Assembly: GCF_008635795.1 (NCBI RefSeq)
Contig: NZ_VWRQ01000010.1
Span: 62,001 to 126,000, forward strand
Origin: Paenibacillus tepidiphilus
GTDB taxonomy: Bacteria; Bacillota; Bacilli; Paenibacillales; Paenibacillaceae
Direction: 5' to 3'
DNA: 64,000 nucleotides
Shown here: piece after piece, positions 59,997-64,000 of the stretch
Position numbering within the stretch: position 1 is the stretch's first letter
Layout: each line of letters starts with the position of its first letter
Program-made: the position numbers and the translations under genes
Notes under the pieces: model-generated
What the model saw: only the letters and a program-made list of their open reading frames with translations
What the model was told of the DNA's origin: nothing
The model's database searches: none

Positions 59997-61473
59997 TTCC
60001 ATTGCCCGTACGATATACGGACAGCTGCAGGGAGTTCCGGGTGAAGGAGTCTGCGTCTGGCGCGGAATTCCCTTTGCCGCACCGCCTGCCTTCGAGCGGC
60101 GGTTCGCGCCCCCGGCCGCGCCGGAAGCCTGGGACGGAGTGCGTCCCGCAGATGCGTTCGGGCCGGTAAGCCATCAGCCCGTCAGCTCGAACGGAATCCG
60201 GTTTGCGGGGACTACACCGGTGTATTCGGAAGACTGCCTGTATCTCAACGTCTGGTCGCCCGCCGAAGAGGGCGAGAAGCTGCCGGTGATGGTCTGGATT
60301 CACGGAGGAACCTTCCTGACTGGGGCCGGCAGCCAGCCGATGTTTGAAGGCTCCGAGCTGGCTCGGAACGGCAGAGTGGTTGTGGTTACAATCAACTACC
60401 GGCTGGGTCCGCTCGGCTTTATGCATTTGGCGCCATTCGGGGAGGGGCTCGCCTCTAACCTGGGCCTGCTGGATCAGATTGCCGCACTCCGGTGGGTGCA
60501 GGACAACATTGCCGCCTTCGGCGGCGATCCGGCGCAGGTGACGCTCTTCGGCGAGTCGGCGGGCAGCATGAGCATTGCCGCCCTGCTGGCGATGCCGGCC
60601 GCGAAGGGCCTGTTCGCGCGGGCGATCCTGCAGAGCGGCGCCGCCCAGTGCCTGCCGCCGGAGCCGGCGGCGGCCATCGCAGAGGCCTTCCTCGCAGAGC
60701 TGGGCCTTGCCGCCGGCGGTGACTTGTCGCCGCTGCGCCGGCTGCCGGTGGAGGAGATTCTGCAAGCGGCGGCGCGGATGGCGTACAAGCTGTCCGGGAA
60801 TGCGCTGACGATGCTGTTCCAGCCGGTGCTGGAGCCGGCTACACTACCCGAGCATCCTGCGGCGGCCATTGCCGCCGGCGCGGCTGCGGGAATTCCGCTG
60901 CTGATCGGAACCAACAGGCATGAGGGCCATCTCTTCTTCCGCGAAGGCCAGTCTGCCGGGGATTTCGCCCAGGGACTCAAGTCGCTGGAGCTGATGCTTG
61001 GCACCGGCGATTTAAGCGGACTTGCGGATGGCTACCCGCACAACTGGGAAGGCCAGGCTGAGCTTCTGACGGACCTGATGTTCTGGGGCAGCTCCGTGCA
61101 GCTGGCGGAGCGGCAGCTGGCGCATGCGCCGGTATGGATGTACCGCTACGACTGGACGATTCCAGGCCATCCACTCCTGGGCATGGCTGTCCATGGTGCG
61201 GAAATCTATTATGTATTTAATACGATCGCTCTGCTCCATCAGTACGGCGTTGCTTTGACACCGGAGATGGAGCGGGTCGCCGGACTGATGCAGAAGACCT
61301 GGACGGCGTTCGCCCACAGCGGGAATCCGGCTGTGCCGGAGGCGGAATGGCCGCCATATTCGCTTAAGGAGCGCGCCACACAGATCATCGATGTGGATGT
61401 CCGTGTAGAGAACGATCCGGACCGCGCGAAGCGGGAACGGATACTGAATGTCCTGAACAAGCAGGAAGCATAG
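59989..61473 (+). CDS. type B carboxylesterase (pNB-esterase-like)
   Basis: A 494-residue alpha/beta-hydrolase. Seen: oxyanion hole IHGGTFLTGAG, nucleophile GESAGS (near residue 190), the acid in a GTNRHEGHLF region (Glu), and His in GMAVHGAEIYYVFN. These match B. subtilis PnbA and cholinesterase-like enzymes. AAAGGGAG precedes the ATG, which lies inside the 3' end of the AI-2E gene. No signal peptide; cytosolic ester hydrolysis is likely. Confidence 0.94.
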   Translation: MIDSIARTIYGQLQGVPGEGVCVWRGIPFAAPPAFERRFAPPAAPEAWDGVRPADAFGPVSHQPVSSNGIRFAGTTPVYSEDCLYLNVWSPAEEGEKLPVMVWIHGGTFLTGAGSQPMFEGSELARNGRVVVVTINYRLGPLGFMHLAPFGEGLASNLGLLDQIAALRWVQDNIAAFGGDPAQVTLFGESAGSMSIAALLAMPAAKGLFARAILQSGAAQCLPPEPAAAIAEAFLAELGLAAGGDLSPLRRLPVEEILQAAARMAYKLSGNALTMLFQPVLEPATLPEHPAAAIAAGAAAGIPLLIGTNRHEGHLFFREGQSAGDFAQGLKSLELMLGTGDLSGLADGYPHNWEGQAELLTDLMFWGSSVQLAERQLAHAPVWMYRYDWTIPGHPLLGMAVHGAEIYYVFNTIALLHQYGVALTPEMERVAGLMQKTWTAFAHSGNPAVPEAEWPPYSLKERATQIIDVDVRVENDPDRAKRERILNVLNKQEA

Positions 61474-61789
61474 AATGCAGGCAGCAGCAGCTTTGCCGAT
61501 ACCGGTGTAGAAACGGCCCGGACCGCAAAGCTGCTGCTTTGTTATGTTTGGAGTTCGGAAGAATTCGAGGCGTGAGGAAGAGCCTGGGGTTGGGTGTGTG
61601 AAAAGTGCACGGTGGTGGAGGGAGTGATGGACGGTGAGTGAAGGATGGAAGGAGGATTGCCGTACACTTTCATATACGCAGCAGGTATCGAGCGATAAAT
61701 ACCAGCCGGCGCAAGGTGTTAAGCGTTTAACCTGAAAGGCCCCGGCCGGTTGCCGGAGCCAACAGCAGTGTTATTGTCGTAACTGCGTG
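61474..61789. other. 316-base convergent intergenic stretch
   Basis: It holds the esterase terminator and a weak hairpin at about 61738-61760 (GGC-CCGGC...GCCGG-GCC) facing the PstS-like gene. Nothing else was seen. Confidence 0.5.
61484..61543 (+). terminator. terminator after the esterase gene
   Basis: GCAGCAGCTTTGC and GCAAAGCTGCTGC form a perfect 13-bp stem around a 28-base loop; TTTGTT follows. Confidence 0.75.
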
Positions 61790-62959
61790 CTACTTCACCG
61801 CCGTATAGCCCGCTTTCTCCACCAGCTCCTGCCCCTCGGGAGACAGCATCCAGTCGATAAACTCCTCGACATGGGGATTCGTGCTACCCGCAGTGACGGC
61901 ATACAATTCGGTGCTGAACGGATAGGCGCCGCTGCGGATGCTCTCTTTGGACGGAGCGACGCCGTCGATGGCGAGCAGCTTGATGTCGCCGTTGCCGTTC
62001 ATCTCCGAAGCGTAGAACAGGAAGCTGAAGCCGAGCGCATTCTTGAAATTGCGGTAGCTGGCCGTCTCCCTGATGATGCCGCTCATAATATTGGCGACAT
62101 CCTCGCTCGGCGGGGTCATGAGCGGAGTGCTGCCCATAATTTTTTGCAGCATGCTTTGGCTGCCGCTGCCCTCGTCCCGCTGGAAGGCGCGGATTTTGCC
62201 GCTGCCGCCAGCACTTTCCCAGCTTGTCATCTTGCCGGAATAGATATCCTTAATCTGATCGCTGGTGAGCCCGTCCACCGGATTGCGCTTGTTCACGAAG
62301 AAGACGAAGGCTTCGCGGCCGATGGGCGTCAGCTTCAGCTCGTTACCGGCGAGCTTGGCCTCTTTTTGCTGGGCATAGGAAGGGGCGGCGGCAAAGATGA
62401 TGTCCGCATTGCCTGCAATCAGATTCTTGTATGCAACCGGAGTAGAAGAGCATACCACCGTTCCCCCCTTGAAATCATACGGCTCATAATCGCCCTCCGG
62501 ATAGACGGATTGAACAAAGGCCGAATACACCGGATACAGCGCCGTTGCTCCGTCCAGGCGGGGAAGGTCGTCCGTGATCTGGTATTCAGGCTTCTTTTGC
62601 AGCGCTACCGCTTTGGTCCCGTAAGCATAAGGCTTGTATTCGCTAAGGTTAACCTCCCGGTCGTCCACGACGGGGACGCTATTGATGTAGCCCTGTCTGA
62701 TTTCATGGCCAGCAGTAGCGAGCAGACACAGTCCGGTGAAGGAAGCAAGCAGAATATTCCGTGTCCGCAGGGTCCAGAGCTGGAATATCCCGATGACGGC
62801 GTACACCGCTAATCCGGATGCGGCGACGATCACAAGCGGAGTATAAAATATAAGCCCGCCCATCAGCGCGGTGATGAAGGTGGCAATAAAGCCGACAAAG
62901 GCAATGCCTGCCACGGCAAGAAATGAAAGCAGCAGATTGACTTCAAATGATCTTTTCAC
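61790..62959 (-). CDS. membrane-tethered PstS-like phosphate-binding protein
   Basis: A 389-residue protein. The N-terminal 90 residues hold three hydrophobic helices (about 8-30, 35-60, 67-85). The rest is a PstS-like binding domain: ATALYPVYSAFVQSVYP, GGTVVCSSTPVAYKNLIAGNADIIFAAAPS, GREAFVFFVNKRNPVDGLTSDQIKDIYSGKMTSW and FQRDEGSGSQSML, the phosphate-binding Ser/Arg/Asp segment. Ordinary PstS has only a lipoprotein signal. No pstCAB genes are adjacent. The ATG at 62959 is preceded by AGGAGG (minus strand). Confidence 0.88.
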   Translation of the reverse strand: MKRSFEVNLLLSFLAVAGIAFVGFIATFITALMGGLIFYTPLVIVAASGLAVYAVIGIFQLWTLRTRNILLASFTGLCLLATAGHEIRQGYINSVPVVDDREVNLSEYKPYAYGTKAVALQKKPEYQITDDLPRLDGATALYPVYSAFVQSVYPEGDYEPYDFKGGTVVCSSTPVAYKNLIAGNADIIFAAAPSYAQQKEAKLAGNELKLTPIGREAFVFFVNKRNPVDGLTSDQIKDIYSGKMTSWESAGGSGKIRAFQRDEGSGSQSMLQKIMGSTPLMTPPSEDVANIMSGIIRETASYRNFKNALGFSFLFYASEMNGNGDIKLLAIDGVAPSKESIRSGAYPFSTELYAVTAGSTNPHVEEFIDWMLSPEGQELVEKAGYTAVK

Positions 62960-63167
62960 GTTCAGCCTCCTGTGAATCTGAGATAAGCTTAATGGTAAAA
63001 TGCAGATAATCCTGTAAATTATACCGCAGCAGGTGAAGGATATCTATCCGGTTTTATACATAATCCCGGAATTAGAATGTGAAAACTGATGTAATTTTTC
63101 ATAAATTACTGGACGAAACCGCAAAACGGGAGTATTCTGAGATTGTGAAAAAAATAACGGAATACAA

Positions 63168-63313
63168 GATTCTCGGGGTAAGGTGAAATTCCTGACCGGC
63201 GGTGATGTTCAAAGCGAACTAAGCCCGCGACTCGTTCTCGGCTGCCAAGCGGCAGAGACGACTGATCTGGTGAGAATCCAGAGCCGACGGTAAAGTCCGG
63301 ATGGGAGAGGATC
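63168..63313 (+). ncRNA. FMN riboswitch aptamer (RFN element)
   Basis: The RFN core is evident: GGGGTAAGGTGAAATTCC, GACCGGCGGTGAT, AGCCCGCGA, CTGATCTGGTGAGAATCCAG, GAGCCGACGGTAAAGTCC and GGATGGGAGAGGAT. The closing P1 helix is GATTCTC (63168) with GAGGATC (63307). In known cases FMN binding lowers expression of riboflavin synthesis or uptake genes. Here it precedes an EamA-family transporter. Confidence 0.97.
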
Positions 63314-63364
63314 AATCAGGCAGAGGTCAACGGGAGTTCTCCCGTGCTGGCTTTGCTTGGTCTT

Positions 63365-63409
63365 GCCCCCGTCTTGTCATCCTGGAATCAGGTGACGCGG
63401 GGGCTTTTG
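63365..63409 (+). terminator. expression-platform terminator of the FMN riboswitch
   Basis: GCCCCCG and CGGGGGC arms followed by TTTTGG, 50 bases after the aptamer. The GGGAG-TT-CTCCC stem at 63333-63344 between aptamer and terminator could take part in the antiterminator switch. Confidence 0.75.
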
Positions 63410-63449
63410 GTCTTAAACGAGGTTTTGTATCAACAAGGAGAATGGAATT

Positions 63450-64000
63450 ATGAGCAACATTACAGCTTCATCTTCAGGATTGCGCCAGGCCCGGGTGAAA
63501 AGCGGCTTCTGGCTCGTAGTGCTGGGAGCGGCGCTCTGGGGCGTCGATCCGGTGTTCCGGATCATTCTGCTGAAATCCCTTACCTCTTCGCAAATTGTGC
63601 TGCTGGAACATGTCGTCCTGTTCCTGGCTGCTGCCCCGGTGCTATGGAAGCACCGCGCGGAGCTGAAGGGCATCCGGCTGCGCCAGGCCGGAGCGCTGCT
63701 GGTTGTTTCCTGGGGCGGCTCGGCCGTCGCCACAATCCTCTTCACCAAGGCCTTGGCCAGCGGTGACCTGAATGCAGTGCTGCTGCTGCAGAAGCTGCAG
63801 CCGCTCTTTGCCATCGGACTTGCGGCTATCATACTGAAGGAACGGCTGCCGCGCAATTTCGGCATCTTGATCGTTGTAGCATTGCTGGGCACCTATTTGC
63901 TTACCTTCGGCTGGACCGTACCGTTCGGCCATGTGAACAGCTTCATCAGCGTCGGCAGTCTGCTCGCGCTGGGCGCTGCAGCGTTGTGGGGCGGTTCGAC
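63450..64000 (+). CDS. EamA (DMT) family transporter under FMN riboswitch control, 3' end off window
   Basis: At least 183 residues of a drug/metabolite transporter-type membrane protein. The start is MSNITASSSGLRQARVKSGFWLVVLGAALWGVDPVFRIILL, followed by LTSSQIVLLEHVVLFL, a second helix set, and TKALASGDLNAVLLLQKLQPLFAIGLAAIILKERLP, the EamA repeat signature. The second EamA repeat begins as the window ends. AAGGAG lies nine bases before the ATG at 63450. Riboswitch control makes riboflavin or FMN-related transport the best guess (compare RibN-type EamA transporters). It is not of the RibU family. Confidence 0.88.
   Translation, partial: MSNITASSSGLRQARVKSGFWLVVLGAALWGVDPVFRIILLKSLTSSQIVLLEHVVLFLAAAPVLWKHRAELKGIRLRQAGALLVVSWGGSAVATILFTKALASGDLNAVLLLQKLQPLFAIGLAAIILKERLPRNFGILIVVALLGTYLLTFGWTVPFGHVNSFISVGSLLALGAAALWGGS

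Overview
The window is a chromosomal segment of an endospore-forming Firmicute, most probably a Paenibacillus. The evidence is the GC-rich low-GC-Gram-positive codon use, AGGAGG-type ribosome sites, spoIIM, the spoIIAA-spoIIAB-sigF operon, a gerA-type germination operon, Sda, MciZ-like and Prli42-like small proteins, and Fur. Gene order nudF - endonuclease Q homologue (yqxK) - spoIIM ... fur - yqzK - xerD - deoB - punA ... dacF - spoIIA follows the B. subtilis block, but accessory cargo has been inserted at two places (about 21.9-32.1 kb and 37.5-42.3 kb). I saw no tRNA, rRNA, CRISPR array, phage or intact insertion sequence.

Layout. 0-4.3 kb (minus strand): a secreted cyclic-nucleotide phosphodiesterase/nucleotidase cut by the left edge, an Sda homologue, and a compact Agr-like peptide-signalling operon. 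The operon holds a membrane sensor without a kinase domain, AgrB, a 39-residue AgrD-like peptide and a LytTR domain without a receiver domain. 4.3-11 kb: DinB-like protein, thymidine kinase, a heterodimeric ABC exporter and small orphan genes. 11-17.2 kb: a branched-chain 2-oxoacid dehydrogenase cluster (lpdA, bkdAA, bkdAB, bkdB) whose spacers are filled with tandem repeats. 17.5-21.7 kb: prli42, an M20 peptidase, mciZ, nudF, yqxK and spoIIM. 23-30.2 kb: a GntR-controlled CUT1-type ABC importer joined to a DUF6282 hydrolase, allantoinase and a truncated PucR-like regulator, probably a ureide or related nitrogen-compound utilisation unit. 30.3-32.1 kb: MerR regulator, acetyltransferase and a small protein.

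32.4-38.8 kb: fur, yqzK, xerD, then deoB, two paralogous purine nucleoside phosphorylases and a pyrimidine nucleoside phosphorylase, forming a nucleoside salvage operon. 38.8-41.9 kb is repeat-rich and holds one serine hydrolase gene. 41.9-45.5 kb: a possible spore-surface protein, dacF and the forespore sigma-F operon. 45.8-47.4 kb has visibly lower GC (stalk-domain protein, SleB-like hydrolase). 47.6-50.4 kb: a sigma-factor/DUF1835 fusion and a phosphatase that appears to begin at an ATC codon. 50.5-53.8 kb: a Fur-box-controlled ferric-siderophore permease pair with a ferredoxin-NADP reductase-like flavoprotein. 53.9-57.8 kb: gerA-gerC-gerB. 58-61.5 kb: thioredoxin-like ferredoxin, AI-2E family permease and carboxylesterase. 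61.8-64 kb: a membrane-tethered PstS-like protein and an FMN riboswitch in front of an EamA-family transporter cut by the right edge.

Most notable are the kinase-less Agr operon with a cysteine-free AgrD-like peptide, and a family of short palindromes that occurs twice as four-unit ++-- clusters. Also of note are the Asn-to-Asp change in the second purine nucleoside phosphorylase, the sigma/DUF1835 fusion, the ATC start, and the riboswitch-controlled EamA transporter. All family assignments come from reading motifs by eye; no database search was run.
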